From positions 1,193,815 to 1,257,814 of the forward strand of contig NZ_CP011311.1 of assembly GCF_000980815.1 (NCBI RefSeq): 64,000 bases of DNA, read 5' to 3'. Position 1 is the first letter of the stretch. The number at the start of each line of letters is the position of its first letter. Shown here in pieces: positions 36,194 through 44,683 of this stretch. The stretch comes from Corynebacterium camporealensis. GTDB taxonomy: Bacteria; Actinomycetota; Actinomycetes; Mycobacteriales; Mycobacteriaceae. The notes under the pieces are model-generated. The model saw only the letters and a list, made by a program, of their open reading frames with translations. It ran no database searches and was not told the origin of the DNA. The translations under genes and the position numbers were made by a program.

Positions 36194-38485
36194 ATGGGTG
36201 CATTTGGTTGGTTTTGGAAGGCGATGGGAGCGCGATCGGAGCGCAATAATAAGAAATCCAAAGCCATCGTCGACAACGCCGCCCAGGCTCAGTCCTCTTT
36301 AGCCGAACTCGATGACGCCGCCGTGGCTGATGCCGCGCGCAATGCGGTGAAAAATGGGGCGATTGCCGATAAGGAAACCTTCCTCGCCGCATTAGCTGTC
36401 GCCAGCGAGCGCCGCCTTGGCATGTCGCCTTTTACCGTGCAGTCCCAGGCCGTGCTGCGCCTGCTGGAAGGCGACGTTATCCAGATGGCTACCGGTGAGG
36501 GCAAGACCTTGGTTGGTGCCATGGCAGCCACCGGCTTTGCCTTAAGCGGCAAACGCGTCCACCTGGTGACGGTCAACAATTACTTGGCCGGTCGTGACGC
36601 CGATTGGATGCGCCCGCTCGTCGAGTTCTTTGGCCTTAGTGTGGCAGCGGTGACCGAGAAGATGGATGCCGATGCCCGCCGTGCGGCCTACCGCAGCGAC
36701 ATTATTTACGCTCCCGTCAACGAGCTGGGCTTTGACGTGCTGCGCGATAACCAAATCACCGACCGTTCCCAGACGGTGCAGGCGCACGCCGATGTCGCCT
36801 TGGTCGATGAGGCAGACTCCGTGCTTGTCGATGAAGCCCTGGTGCCACTCGTCCTCGCCGGCAACCGTCCGGGTGAAGCTCCCACAGGGCATATCACCAA
36901 TGTGGTCTCCCGCCTGCGCGAAGATATCGACTACACCTTGGGCGAGGATGGCCGCACCGTTGCGCTAACCGACGATGGCGCCCACCGCGTTGAGCGTGCG
37001 TTGGGCATTGATTCGCTGTATTCGGAAGAAAACATCGGCACCATCCTGGTCAAAGTCAACCTAGCGCTTCACGCTAAAGCGCTATTGATTCGCGATATCC
37101 ACTATCTAGTTGTGGACGGGAAGCTGCAGCTTATCGATGCCTCCCGCGGCCGCGTAGCCGACCTCCAGCGCTGGCCCGATGGGTTGCAGGCCGCAGTCGA
37201 GGCCAAGGAAGGCCTCGAAGTATCCGAGGGCGGTCGGATCCTCGACACCATTACCTTGCAGGAACTCATGCGCCGCTATCCACTGGTGTGTGGCATGACC
37301 GGCACGGCAGTCGAGGCGACTGATCAGCTGCGTCAGTTCTACGACCTGCACGTCTCAGTCATTGACCGGCATAAGGAACTGCAGCGCTTTGACGAAGCTG
37401 ACCGCATCTACGCCACGCTGGAGGACAAGAACCAGGCCATCGTCGACGAAATCTCGCAGGTCCATGCCACCGGCCAACCCATCCTGGTCGGTACTCACGA
37501 TGTCGCAGAGTCCGAGGAACTCGCTGAGGCTCTCCAAGAACGTGGCATTGAGGTCAACGTGCTGAACGCAAAGAACGATGCCGAGGAAGCCAAGATCATT
37601 GCCGAAGCCGGCGATATTGGCCGTGTGACTGTTTCTACCCAGATGGCTGGCCGCGGTACCGACATCAAACTCGGTGGCGCTGACGAATCCGACCACGACG
37701 CCGTGGCGGAACTCGGCGGCCTGGCAGTCTATGGCACCTCCCGTTATCGCACTGCACGTCTGGATAACCAGCTCCGCGGCCGTGCGGGTCGCCAGGGCGA
37801 CCCCGGTTTGAGCCTGTTCTTCGTGTCCTTGGAAGACGACATTGTGCGCCAGGGTGGGGAAGACGAGTCGCTTGCTGCCCAGCCGGATGAGTCCGGCCGA
37901 ATCCAGTCCAAGCGAGTCTCTGACTTCGTCGAACATTGCCAGCGTGTCACCGAAGGCCAGCTGCTGGAAATCCATGCGCAGACCTGGAAATACAATCAGT
38001 TGCTGGCGGACCAGCGAGTAAGCATCGATAAGCGCCGCGACGCACTACTGGACACCGATACTGCCTGGCAGGAATTGGCTGAGCACAACCCGCAGCGTGC
38101 CGCTGAGCTTGAGGACCTGCCTGCCGAGGTAAAGGAAGCAGCCGCCCGCGAAATCATGCTCTACCACCTGGATCTGGCCTGGGCGGATCACCTGGAGCTC
38201 ATGGATGATGTGCGTGAGTCCATTCACCTGCGTGCTATTGCACGGGAGACGCCCATCGACGAGTACCACCGCATTGCGGTGCGTGAGTTCAAGGAATTGG
38301 CACACCGAGCTAAGAGTGAGGCATTTAATACTTTTGCTGAAGTCTCTATCGACTCCGAGGGCGCCCACCTGGATGAAAATGGTCTGGCTCGACCGTCTGC
38401 TACCTGGACTTACATGGTTTCAGACAATCCTTTGGCCGGTTCTGGCAACTCAGCACTGCGGGGAATTGGTAACATGTTCAGGTAA
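36194..38485 (+). CDS. secA2: Accessory preprotein translocase ATPase SecA2
   Basis: A 763-residue SecA-type motor ATPase, shorter than SecA1 and without the C-terminal zinc/SecB-binding tail. The DEAD motor is clear: Walker A MATGEGKTLVGAMAATG (about 97-113), Walker B ALVDEADSVLVDEA, and the second motor domain STQMAGRGTDIKLGG and RYRTARLDNQLRGRAGRQGDPG. In actinobacteria SecA2 exports a small subset of proteins, and in C. glutamicum both SecA proteins were reported essential. It lies just upstream of odhI, as the Rv1821-Rv1827 neighbourhood would predict. AAGAAAGG precedes the ATG. Confidence 0.95.
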   Translation: MGAFGWFWKAMGARSERNNKKSKAIVDNAAQAQSSLAELDDAAVADAARNAVKNGAIADKETFLAALAVASERRLGMSPFTVQSQAVLRLLEGDVIQMATGEGKTLVGAMAATGFALSGKRVHLVTVNNYLAGRDADWMRPLVEFFGLSVAAVTEKMDADARRAAYRSDIIYAPVNELGFDVLRDNQITDRSQTVQAHADVALVDEADSVLVDEALVPLVLAGNRPGEAPTGHITNVVSRLREDIDYTLGEDGRTVALTDDGAHRVERALGIDSLYSEENIGTILVKVNLALHAKALLIRDIHYLVVDGKLQLIDASRGRVADLQRWPDGLQAAVEAKEGLEVSEGGRILDTITLQELMRRYPLVCGMTGTAVEATDQLRQFYDLHVSVIDRHKELQRFDEADRIYATLEDKNQAIVDEISQVHATGQPILVGTHDVAESEELAEALQERGIEVNVLNAKNDAEEAKIIAEAGDIGRVTVSTQMAGRGTDIKLGGADESDHDAVAELGGLAVYGTSRYRTARLDNQLRGRAGRQGDPGLSLFFVSLEDDIVRQGGEDESLAAQPDESGRIQSKRVSDFVEHCQRVTEGQLLEIHAQTWKYNQLLADQRVSIDKRRDALLDTDTAWQELAEHNPQRAAELEDLPAEVKEAAAREIMLYHLDLAWADHLELMDDVRESIHLRAIARETPIDEYHRIAVREFKELAHRAKSEAFNTFAEVSIDSEGAHLDENGLARPSATWTYMVSDNPLAGSGNSALRGIGNMFR

Positions 38486-38572
38486 GTATTATTCCTCCCC
38501 TGGCCACCAACGGGCCGGGGAGTAGCTATCATTGGAATAAGACAAACTAGATTAATCCTCTCGGAGGTAACA

Positions 38573-39007
38573 ATGAGTGAGAACACCGGAACCCCGGAGC
38601 CACAGGTCGAGACCACTTCGGTCTTTCGTGCGGATCTCCTGAAGGAAATGGAAAACGGCGCTTCTGCTGGCGCTGACAGCTCCGTTTCTGGCGTCGACAA
38701 CCTGCCAGAGGGCCAGGCTCTCCTGGTGGTCAAGCGTGGTCCGAATGCCGGTGCCCGCTTCCTGCTGGATCAGCCAACCACCACGGCTGGCCGCCACCCG
38801 GAGGCAGACATCTTCCTCGATGACGTGACCGTGTCCCGTCGTCATGCAGAGTTCCGTCAGAACGACGGCAAGTTCGAGGTCGTCGACGTGGGATCCCTGA
38901 ACGGCACCTACGTCAACCGCGAGCCACGCAACTCTCAGGAGCTTGAGGTCGGCGACGAGATCCAGATCGGTAAGTTCCGTCTGGTCTTCATTGCTAACCA
39001 GCAGTAA
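38573..39007 (+). CDS. odhI: FHA regulator OdhI / GarA
   Basis: A 144-residue forkhead-associated protein. Residues 13-18 are ETTSVF, so Thr14 and Thr15 sit exactly where PknG and other Ser/Thr kinases phosphorylate OdhI. The FHA domain contains GRHPEADIFLDD, SRRHAEF and SLNGTYVN (about 68-120). Unphosphorylated OdhI binds and inhibits the OdhA subunit of 2-oxoglutarate dehydrogenase in C. glutamicum, sending carbon to glutamate. In mycobacteria GarA also acts on glutamate synthase and glutamate dehydrogenase. CGGAGGT gives a strong ribosome site. Confidence 0.97.
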   Translation: MSENTGTPEPQVETTSVFRADLLKEMENGASAGADSSVSGVDNLPEGQALLVVKRGPNAGARFLLDQPTTTAGRHPEADIFLDDVTVSRRHAEFRQNDGKFEVVDVGSLNGTYVNREPRNSQELEVGDEIQIGKFRLVFIANQQ

Positions 39008-39028
39008 GCGGAACTAGGATTTGAAGCA

Positions 39029-39062
39029 GACGGGCCGCGCTGCTGTGCGGCCCGTTTCTTTT
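39029..39062 (+). terminator. Terminator of odhI
   Basis: ACGGGCCGC (39029-39037) pairs with GCGGCCCGT (39046-39054), followed by TTCTTTT. Confidence 0.88.
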
Positions 39063-39111
39063 GCACCTTCTATAGCCTTAACACCAGCGAGCAGAAACTT
39101 TTAGAGACACA

Positions 39112-39852
39112 GTGAACGCAGCACAATCTTCAGCGGCCTACCGCCCCAAGTCTTCCAAGAAGAAGGCCAAGACCATGTCCATTGGCGTGGTGTTGGATCA
39201 ACTCCACAAGGAGTTTCCGGAAGTAACGGTGTCGAAGATTCGCTTCCTGGAATCTGAGGGCCTGGTCAGCCCACAGCGCACCGCCTCGGGCTACCGCCGC
39301 TTTACTCAGCAGGACGTCGATCGTCTCCGCTACATCCTGACCACGCAGCGCGACAACTACACTCCGCTGAAGGTCATCCGTGAGCAGCTCGAAGCTATGG
39401 ATTCCGGTCAGGTCACCGCCATCGTGACTGCTTCTAAGGCAGAGCCCATGGTCTCGCCGGAGAAATTCCGCGCACCAACTCTGTCTCGTCTCACCGATGA
39501 GGAAGTAGCCAAGCAAGCTGAGTGCACCATCGACGACGTTGCGGAACTAACCCGCATCGGACTTATCTCTCCGGATTCTTCCGGATTCTTTAACACTGAC
39601 GATGTCGCTGTGGTCTCCAACGCCGTGGCACTGCGCGCTTTCGGCTTTGAAACCCGTCACCTGAAGTCGCTGCGCAACTACGCACGCCGTCAGGCTGATT
39701 TGATTTCGCAGGTTGCTGACCCGGTTGCTAACTCCAAGTCCGATACCGCAACTCAGCAAGCAGCTGAGCTGTCCCAGCAGATGACCGCCCTGGTTGTCTC
39801 TTTACAGGGCACACTGCTCAAGACTGAGCTGCGCAACGAGTACGAGGCTTAA
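39112..39852 (+). CDS. ftsR: MerR-type regulator FtsR
   Basis: A 246-residue regulator with an N-terminal winged-helix MerR domain (SIGVVLDQLHKEF...KIRFLESEGLVSPQRTASGYRRFTQQDVDRLRYI, about 20-80). A second helical region follows (RLTDEEVAKQAECTIDDVAEL...) that resembles another helix-turn-helix, and a helical C-terminus. The orthologue FtsR in C. glutamicum (cg1631) activates ftsZ; Rv1828 is the mycobacterial counterpart. The start is GTG 39112. It is transcribed separately from odhI because a terminator lies between. Confidence 0.9.
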   Translation: MNAAQSSAAYRPKSSKKKAKTMSIGVVLDQLHKEFPEVTVSKIRFLESEGLVSPQRTASGYRRFTQQDVDRLRYILTTQRDNYTPLKVIREQLEAMDSGQVTAIVTASKAEPMVSPEKFRAPTLSRLTDEEVAKQAECTIDDVAELTRIGLISPDSSGFFNTDDVAVVSNAVALRAFGFETRHLKSLRNYARRQADLISQVADPVANSKSDTATQQAAELSQQMTALVVSLQGTLLKTELRNEYEA

Positions 39853-39891
39853 AGCACACACATCCCCGCCGACTATGGGAGGGTAGTACCC

Positions 39892-40545
39892 ATGAGCGAT
39901 GACGTTTCCCTAGAGTTTCACGGCATCCACGACATGCCGCCCGAAGGCGACCTGTGCGCACTGTTTCGCTGGGTCGAAGGCGATCGCATCCTGCCCATCT
40001 GGCTCTCCCCGGATGATGGCGCCTACACCCAAGCCAAACTGCAGGGCTACAACTCCAAGCGTCCTGCTGCCATCGATGTGCTCATCGACCTCATCGAAGA
40101 ACTCGGCGGCGTTACCTCCATCCGCATCGTCCACCAATATGAAGGCGCCTTCATGGTGGACATCACCGTCGCCTCTGGCCAAGTACTCGACTCCCGCATG
40201 AGCGATGCTCTCATCGTGGCCGACTACTTCGACCAGCAAATTCAGATCGACCCGGACGTCCTGCAGTCCACCGCAGTCTTTCTCACCCCAGAAGACCTCG
40301 AGGAATACTTCCAACTGCAGTTCGAACCCGCCGAGACCCACGAAGACGACGATCAACCCCACGATGCCGCCAAGGACGAAGACTTCGCCGAAATGATGCG
40401 CTCACTCGGCATGTCCGAAGAAGAACTCCTCGGCGAAGACAACAGCAACTCTGACAACACCGTCAGCAACGACGACGAAGGCGAGCAGGGAAGCGGCACC
40501 GACAGCGACGGCGGCGACGGCAACAACCCTGCCGAGGATCGCTAA
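39892..40545 (+). CDS. Bifunctional nuclease (BFN/DUF151) family protein
   Basis: A 217-residue protein whose first 150 residues match the DUF151 fold (LPIWLSPDDGAYTQAKLQGYNSKRPAAIDVLIDLIEELG, ASGQVLDSRMSDALIVADYF). The family name comes from plant enzymes with RNase/DNase activity, but bacterial function is unproven. The last 60-65 residues are an extremely Asp/Glu/Asn/Ser-rich tail, likely disordered. It lies between the two MerR regulators in the same order as Rv1828-Rv1829-Rv1830. GGGAGGG precedes the ATG. Confidence 0.87.
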   Translation: MSDDVSLEFHGIHDMPPEGDLCALFRWVEGDRILPIWLSPDDGAYTQAKLQGYNSKRPAAIDVLIDLIEELGGVTSIRIVHQYEGAFMVDITVASGQVLDSRMSDALIVADYFDQQIQIDPDVLQSTAVFLTPEDLEEYFQLQFEPAETHEDDDQPHDAAKDEDFAEMMRSLGMSEEELLGEDNSNSDNTVSNDDEGEQGSGTDSDGGDGNNPAEDR

Positions 40546-40586
40546 ATCGATCGAAACGCAATATAAATCAAATAGCTAATTCCTCT

Positions 40587-40617
40587 AACCCCCGTTTCAG
40601 GCGAGACGGGGGTTTAC
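40587..40617 (+). terminator. Terminator after the BFN gene
   Basis: AACCCCCGT (40587-40595) pairs with ACGGGGGTT (40606-40614), followed by TAC. The stem is strong and the T-run short. Confidence 0.75.
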
Positions 40618-40716
40618 TCGTGTGAAAAAAGAAAATAATGACACGCGTGTGATTACTGATAGTATTGTTCCTACAGAGTCTAAAGTTGTACTAGAGAGTT
40701 AAGTGACACTCCACTC

Positions 40717-40745
40717 TTGACGAGTCTTTGGCAGTGCACTTAAAT
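40717..40745 (+). promoter_or_regulatory. Promoter of the second MerR regulator
   Basis: TTGACG (40717-40722) and TTAAAT (40740-40745) are separated by 17 bases. GGGAG at 40768-40772 serves as ribosome site for GTG 40780. An ACACGCGTGT palindrome lies further upstream (about 40641-40650). Confidence 0.55.
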
Positions 40746-40779
40746 AAGTCTTTAGAACAAAACCCACGGGAGTAATTAC

Positions 40780-41343
40780 GTGACTATGAACAAGGGCACC
40801 ACCCACGACGAGTACGTGCAGGAATCCCTCTTCGACGTCGGACCAGACGAGGAGGTCGGCTACCGCGTACCGATCGCATGCCAGGTCGCCGGCATCACCT
40901 ACCGCCAGCTCGACTACTGGGCACGCACCAACCTGGTCAAGCCTTCCATCCGCAACGCACGCGGCTCTGGTTCCCAGCGCCTGTACTCCTTCAAGGACGT
41001 CCTGGTTCTCAAGATTGTCAAGCGCCTGCTGGACACCGGCATTTCTCTGCAGAACATCCGCCTGGCAGTCGAATCCCTACGTGACCGTGGTGTTAATGAC
41101 TTGGCTGAGCTCACTCTCGTTTCTGATGGCACCACCGTCTACGAGTGCCGCTCCAACGAAGAGGTAATCGACCTTCTGGCCGGCGGCCAGGGCGTATTCG
41201 GCATTGCAGTTCCAGGCATCATGAAGGAACTTTCCGGCACCATCTCCAACTTCCCGGCAGAGCGTGTGGACAACACCGACGACGAAGCCACCGTCATCGG
41301 CCTGGACGAGCTGGCAGCTCGCCGTCAGCGCAAGACTTCCTAA
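40780..41343 (+). CDS. MerR-family regulator (Rv1830-like)
   Basis: A 187-residue regulator with a MerR winged helix at 27-100 (YRVPIACQVAGITYRQLDYWARTNLVKPS...GSQRLYSFKDVLVLKIVKRLLDTGISLQNIRLAVESL). The C-terminus (residues 115-187) contains a short effector-like domain and a basic end. It corresponds by order and type to mycobacterial Rv1830. No target is evident in the window. The start is GTG 40780, and an in-frame ATG two codons later is an alternative. It is flanked by terminators, so it is a single-gene unit. Confidence 0.88.
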   Translation: MTMNKGTTHDEYVQESLFDVGPDEEVGYRVPIACQVAGITYRQLDYWARTNLVKPSIRNARGSGSQRLYSFKDVLVLKIVKRLLDTGISLQNIRLAVESLRDRGVNDLAELTLVSDGTTVYECRSNEEVIDLLAGGQGVFGIAVPGIMKELSGTISNFPAERVDNTDDEATVIGLDELAARRQRKTS

Positions 41344-41364
41344 GACCCCTCCTAGTAGAGAGAG

Positions 41365-41411
41365 CTACACCCCCTTATCCTGGCAACTCCCGGCAGGATA
41401 AGGGGGTGTAG
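41365..41411. terminator. 18-bp perfect stem terminator after merR gene
   Basis: CTACACCCCCTTATCCTG (41365-41382) is exactly complementary to 41394-41411, with an 11-base loop. It is unusually long for a terminator and symmetric enough to act on both strands. Confidence 0.75.
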
Positions 41412-41470
41412 TGTATCTGCAGCCGTGTGCTCGAGTATCCACTCGGACTGCAGCCACGCATGACTAAAGC

Positions 41471-41488
41471 CCTCGGAATAATCCGAGG
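41471..41488 (-). terminator. Terminator of the vWA-like gene
   Basis: CCTCGGA (41471-41477) pairs with TCCGAGG (41482-41488). On the minus strand it is followed by GCTTTAG. It lies 33 bases past the stop codon. Confidence 0.6.
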
Positions 41489-41521
41489 TCTAGTGCTTGG
41501 CGAAGTCAGCTAGAAGGAAGG

Positions 41522-42358
41522 CTAGATGCCAGCAGCTTCGTTCAGTTCCTGGGCTACAGCGGCCTGGTCGCCGGGGTTGGAGACAGTGCCGAAGTAATCA
41601 GCGGAATCTTCAAGAACAGCGTCGGTGTCGCCGTCGCCCAAGTGGACGACTGCGAGTGAGACGTTGTCGTTGTTAAGCTCGCCTAGCTGTGCGCGGAAGG
41701 CGTTGTCGTCCATGTCCTGTGCGGTGCCGGTGGTCACCAGAACGACGTTGACCTTGTCGCCGGTGTCGTTGGCTTGGTCAATGGCGTTGCCCAGTGCTGC
41801 AGTCACAGCGCTGCGGGTCTGTGGAACACCACCAGTGCCAAAGCGGGGCAGTGCTTCAGTGACGTTGTTAGCCGGACCGAAGCTGACGTTCTGGCGGTAG
41901 CCAACAGTGGCGGTCTCCGACAGTGGGGAAGAGTAGTTCCACAGTGCCACCGCGCCATCCTGGCCACCCAGCTCATTAGCGGCATCGACCATAGCGCCGG
42001 TCACAGCATCGAAGTTCGGTGCTAAGGCATCGGAGGTATCCAGCAGGAACAGCGTGTTCGGTGCGAACTCCAGACCAGCAGGTGCAGCCGGGGTGGAAGG
42101 CTCAGAGGATTCTTCTTCCGACGTGGTTTCCTCCGCCGACTCTTCTTCAGCAGAAGACTCTTCAGTGGTCTCCTCAGCGGTCTGTTCCTCTGAGGTGACC
42201 TGTGTGTCTTCCTGCGCAGCAGTGGAGTCATCACCGTCGTCATTGTTTCCGAGCATCAGCCACAGCACCAATGCGATCACAGCGATGATCGCAACGATGA
42301 CGGCGATTACCCACCCTGCGAGCGAATAGGTGTTCTTGCCGTTCGCGTGTCGCCCCAT
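41522..42358 (-). CDS. Membrane-anchored vWA-like protein
   Basis: A 278-residue protein. A short polar N-terminus is followed by one membrane helix (about 14-37, WVIAVIVAIIAVIALVLWLML). An 60-residue linker almost wholly of Glu, Ser, Thr and Ala comes next, then a domain starting NTLFLLDTSDALAPNF that folds like von Willebrand factor A. The metal motif DxSxS is incomplete (DTSDA, last Ser replaced), so metal-dependent adhesion may be weakened. The C-terminal half has VNVVLVTTGTAQDMDD and VSLAVVHLGDG as expected strands. The location is probably the outer face of the membrane. No function is assigned. Confidence 0.75.
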   Translation of the reverse strand: MGRHANGKNTYSLAGWVIAVIVAIIAVIALVLWLMLGNNDDGDDSTAAQEDTQVTSEEQTAEETTEESSAEEESAEETTSEEESSEPSTPAAPAGLEFAPNTLFLLDTSDALAPNFDAVTGAMVDAANELGGQDGAVALWNYSSPLSETATVGYRQNVSFGPANNVTEALPRFGTGGVPQTRSAVTAALGNAIDQANDTGDKVNVVLVTTGTAQDMDDNAFRAQLGELNNDNVSLAVVHLGDGDTDAVLEDSADYFGTVSNPGDQAAVAQELNEAAGI

Positions 42359-42388
42359 GGACAGTCCTTCCGCTTGAAAGTAGAACTT

Positions 42389-43246
42389 TTATCGCTTAAT
42401 TGTAGCTGGGTCAGCCGCGTCGATGAGGCCAACAAGCCGCTGCCTTAGCGGATCGCCACGCTCGGACAGCTCACGCTGCCGACGCACATATTCCGCCTTA
42501 CCTTCCGGGGTTTCAATGGCGACGACACCATAACCCCAGTCCCGGCAGTCATAAGGGGATGCTTCCATATCCAACGTGCGTGCATCGATAGCTAAGTCCA
42601 GGCAATCAAGGAAGACATCACCGGGGACCAGCGGGCCTAGCTTCCAGGCCCACTTATACAGATCCATCGTCGCGTGCACGCAGCCTGCTTGTTCGGTGTC
42701 AGGCTGATCCTCACGGGTTAGTACCCGCAGATTCAACGGACGCGCAGGTGGAGTAAAGAAACGAAAAGCATCGTAGTGGCTACACCGGATCTTGTGGGTC
42801 TCCACGACCTCGTTGGTGCCTTCCGCGCCTAAGCGCAGCGGCAAGTCGTGGCGTGGCTGGTCCGTCTTGTAGCACATGGCCCATTCATGCAGGCCAAAGC
42901 AATCAAACTGCGCAGGACGCTGCCGAGTATTCGCCAGCAGCTTCCGGATATAAAGGAAGGAATCCCCGCGACGTGGCCACAGCGTGTCCAGGTTGACTGT
43001 CACACCGTCGTTAGTCCGGGTGTAGTCGCGCCACTGCTCATGCGGTGGGTTACCTTCGAGGGCCACCCCGATACCCGGATGCCATTTGCGCAAGTGCGAG
43101 GGGCGAACCGGGTAGTAGGAGAACAGAAAGTCGTGGACTGGATGGTAGCTGCCGGGATGGCGGAATCGCTGCAGGCGGTCTTCCGCACGTGCTTCGTGAG
43201 CGGCCTGCTTTTCCTGCCAGATCTGCTCCGAATAAATCTCCGTCAA
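42389..43246 (-). CDS. Conserved actinobacterial protein, often labelled 3-methyladenine DNA glycosylase
   Basis: A 285-residue protein rich in Trp, His and Tyr. It begins with WQEKQAAHEARAEDRLQRFRHPGSYHPVHDFLFSYYPVRPSHLRKWHPG, a pattern I recall from actinobacterial proteins labelled 3-methyladenine DNA glycosylase. However, neither the AAG fold motifs nor the helix-hairpin-helix of AlkA are visible, so that label should be treated as unproven. The conserved polar patches (CFGLHEWAMCY, TMDLYKWAWKLGPLVPGD, DCRDWGYG) suggest an enzyme. It ends two bases before the helicase gene begins on the same strand, so is probably co-transcribed. Confidence 0.6.
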   Translation of the reverse strand: MTEIYSEQIWQEKQAAHEARAEDRLQRFRHPGSYHPVHDFLFSYYPVRPSHLRKWHPGIGVALEGNPPHEQWRDYTRTNDGVTVNLDTLWPRRGDSFLYIRKLLANTRQRPAQFDCFGLHEWAMCYKTDQPRHDLPLRLGAEGTNEVVETHKIRCSHYDAFRFFTPPARPLNLRVLTREDQPDTEQAGCVHATMDLYKWAWKLGPLVPGDVFLDCLDLAIDARTLDMEASPYDCRDWGYGVVAIETPEGKAEYVRRQRELSERGDPLRQRLVGLIDAADPATIKR

Positions 43247-43248
43247 CG

Positions 43249-44682
43249 CTATCGTCCTTGTCGCTTCCTTCGAGTCGAAGAGTTCTTCTTACCTTGGCCC
43301 TGTCGTGGATGATCTTGCCCGGCACCACGATAACGGGACTTCCTTTTCGGCTTACCCCAGGGGCTCTGTTTCGCATCCTTGGCGTTGTTACGGCCGCGCG
43401 AATTCGAGCTTCGATTGCCCTGCTTGCCCTTGCCCTGCGCGGCTTCGCCACGCTTGGTGCGCTGGCTTTGCTGTGCTGCGCCGGGCGGAGGCAGGGTAGT
43501 GCCCGCAGGTTTACGGGCACCGGTGAGCTGCGCCAGTTGTGGGGAACGCTCCGGGGTGTCCATGTCGCTTAAGTCGAGCTCGGCGGCGTCGACGCCAGCT
43601 TTGTTTAATAGCTTGGCTACTTCGTCGCGTTGCTCGTTCATGCATAGTGTGACTACCTTGCCTGTGGCACCACCGCGGGCAGTACGGCCAGCGCGGTGCA
43701 GGTAGGCCTTGTGCTCAGCTGGGGGATCGACGTGGACGACGAGGTCAACGTCGGCGATGTCGATGCCGCGTGCAGCGATATCGGTGGCCACGAGAACTGG
43801 GATGGAGCCGTCGCGGAAACCATCGATAGCTGCGGTGCGCGAGCCTTGTCCCTTATCGCCATGCAATGGGTAAGCGTTGATGCCGACACGGCGCAGCTTC
43901 TTAGCTTGGCGATCCACGCCGTGTTTGGTGCGCATGAACATGATCGTCTTGCCTTCGCGTGCGCCGATGCGCAGCACCACGGCGTTGCGCTGCTCGCGCT
44001 TCCCAACGAAGACCAGGTGGTGACTCATCGTGTCCACGGATGCTTCCGCCGGGGCGGTGGAGTGCGTGACTGGGTTATGGAGGAACTCCTTGACCAGCTT
44101 TTGCACCTCACCATCCAAGGTGGCAGAAAAGAGCAGTCGCTGACCATCCTGTGGGGTAGCGCGCAGGAGCTTGCGCACCTGTGGCAAAAAGCCCATGTCC
44201 GCCATCTGATCGGCTTCATCCAAAGTGGTAATGCGGACTTCATCCAGGGTTAAGTGACCTTGGTTGATGAGGTCTTGTGCACGACCCGGGGTGGCCACCA
44301 GGAGGTCGACGGGCCTAGCCAGCGAGCGGATGTGGCGGTTGATGTTCACGCCACCGACGACAGAAAGCACGCGCAAGCCCATGGCGTTGGCAGGTTCGTC
44401 GAGGCGCTCGTGAATCTGCGTGGCAAGTTCGCGGGTAGGTGCAAGCACTAGACCGCGGGGATGACCGGGGCGCGAGGCGCCGGCCTCGGCCAGCCGGGTA
44501 ATCATCGGCAGGCCAAAGGTAAAAGTCTTGCCCGAACCAGTCGGGCCGCGCCCTAAGACATCCTTTCCCGCCACCGCATCTGGGATAGCTGCGGCTTGGA
44601 TGGGGAAAGGTTCAGTGATGCCCTGTTGGGCGAGGACCTGCACGATGTCACGTGGCAGGCCCAGGGAAGAAAAGTCGGTCAT
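43249..44682 (-). CDS. DEAD-box RNA helicase (RhlE-like)
   Basis: A 477-residue ATP-dependent RNA helicase. The Q-motif FSSLGLPRDIVQVLAQQGITEPFPIQ, motif I GPTGSGKT, motif II DEAD in TTLDEADQMADMGF, motif III SAT and motif VI HRAGRTARGG are complete. The last 80 residues form a disordered, highly basic Lys/Arg/Gly/Asn tail that likely binds RNA. The start is ATG 44682, one base after the gnd stop, because the upstream extension is unlike helicase sequence. It is likely transcribed with gnd. Confidence 0.93.
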   Translation of the reverse strand: MTDFSSLGLPRDIVQVLAQQGITEPFPIQAAAIPDAVAGKDVLGRGPTGSGKTFTFGLPMITRLAEAGASRPGHPRGLVLAPTRELATQIHERLDEPANAMGLRVLSVVGGVNINRHIRSLARPVDLLVATPGRAQDLINQGHLTLDEVRITTLDEADQMADMGFLPQVRKLLRATPQDGQRLLFSATLDGEVQKLVKEFLHNPVTHSTAPAEASVDTMSHHLVFVGKREQRNAVVLRIGAREGKTIMFMRTKHGVDRQAKKLRRVGINAYPLHGDKGQGSRTAAIDGFRDGSIPVLVATDIAARGIDIADVDLVVHVDPPAEHKAYLHRAGRTARGGATGKVVTLCMNEQRDEVAKLLNKAGVDAAELDLSDMDTPERSPQLAQLTGARKPAGTTLPPPGAAQQSQRTKRGEAAQGKGKQGNRSSNSRGRNNAKDAKQSPWGKPKRKSRYRGAGQDHPRQGQGKKNSSTRRKRQGR

Positions 44683-44683
44683 A

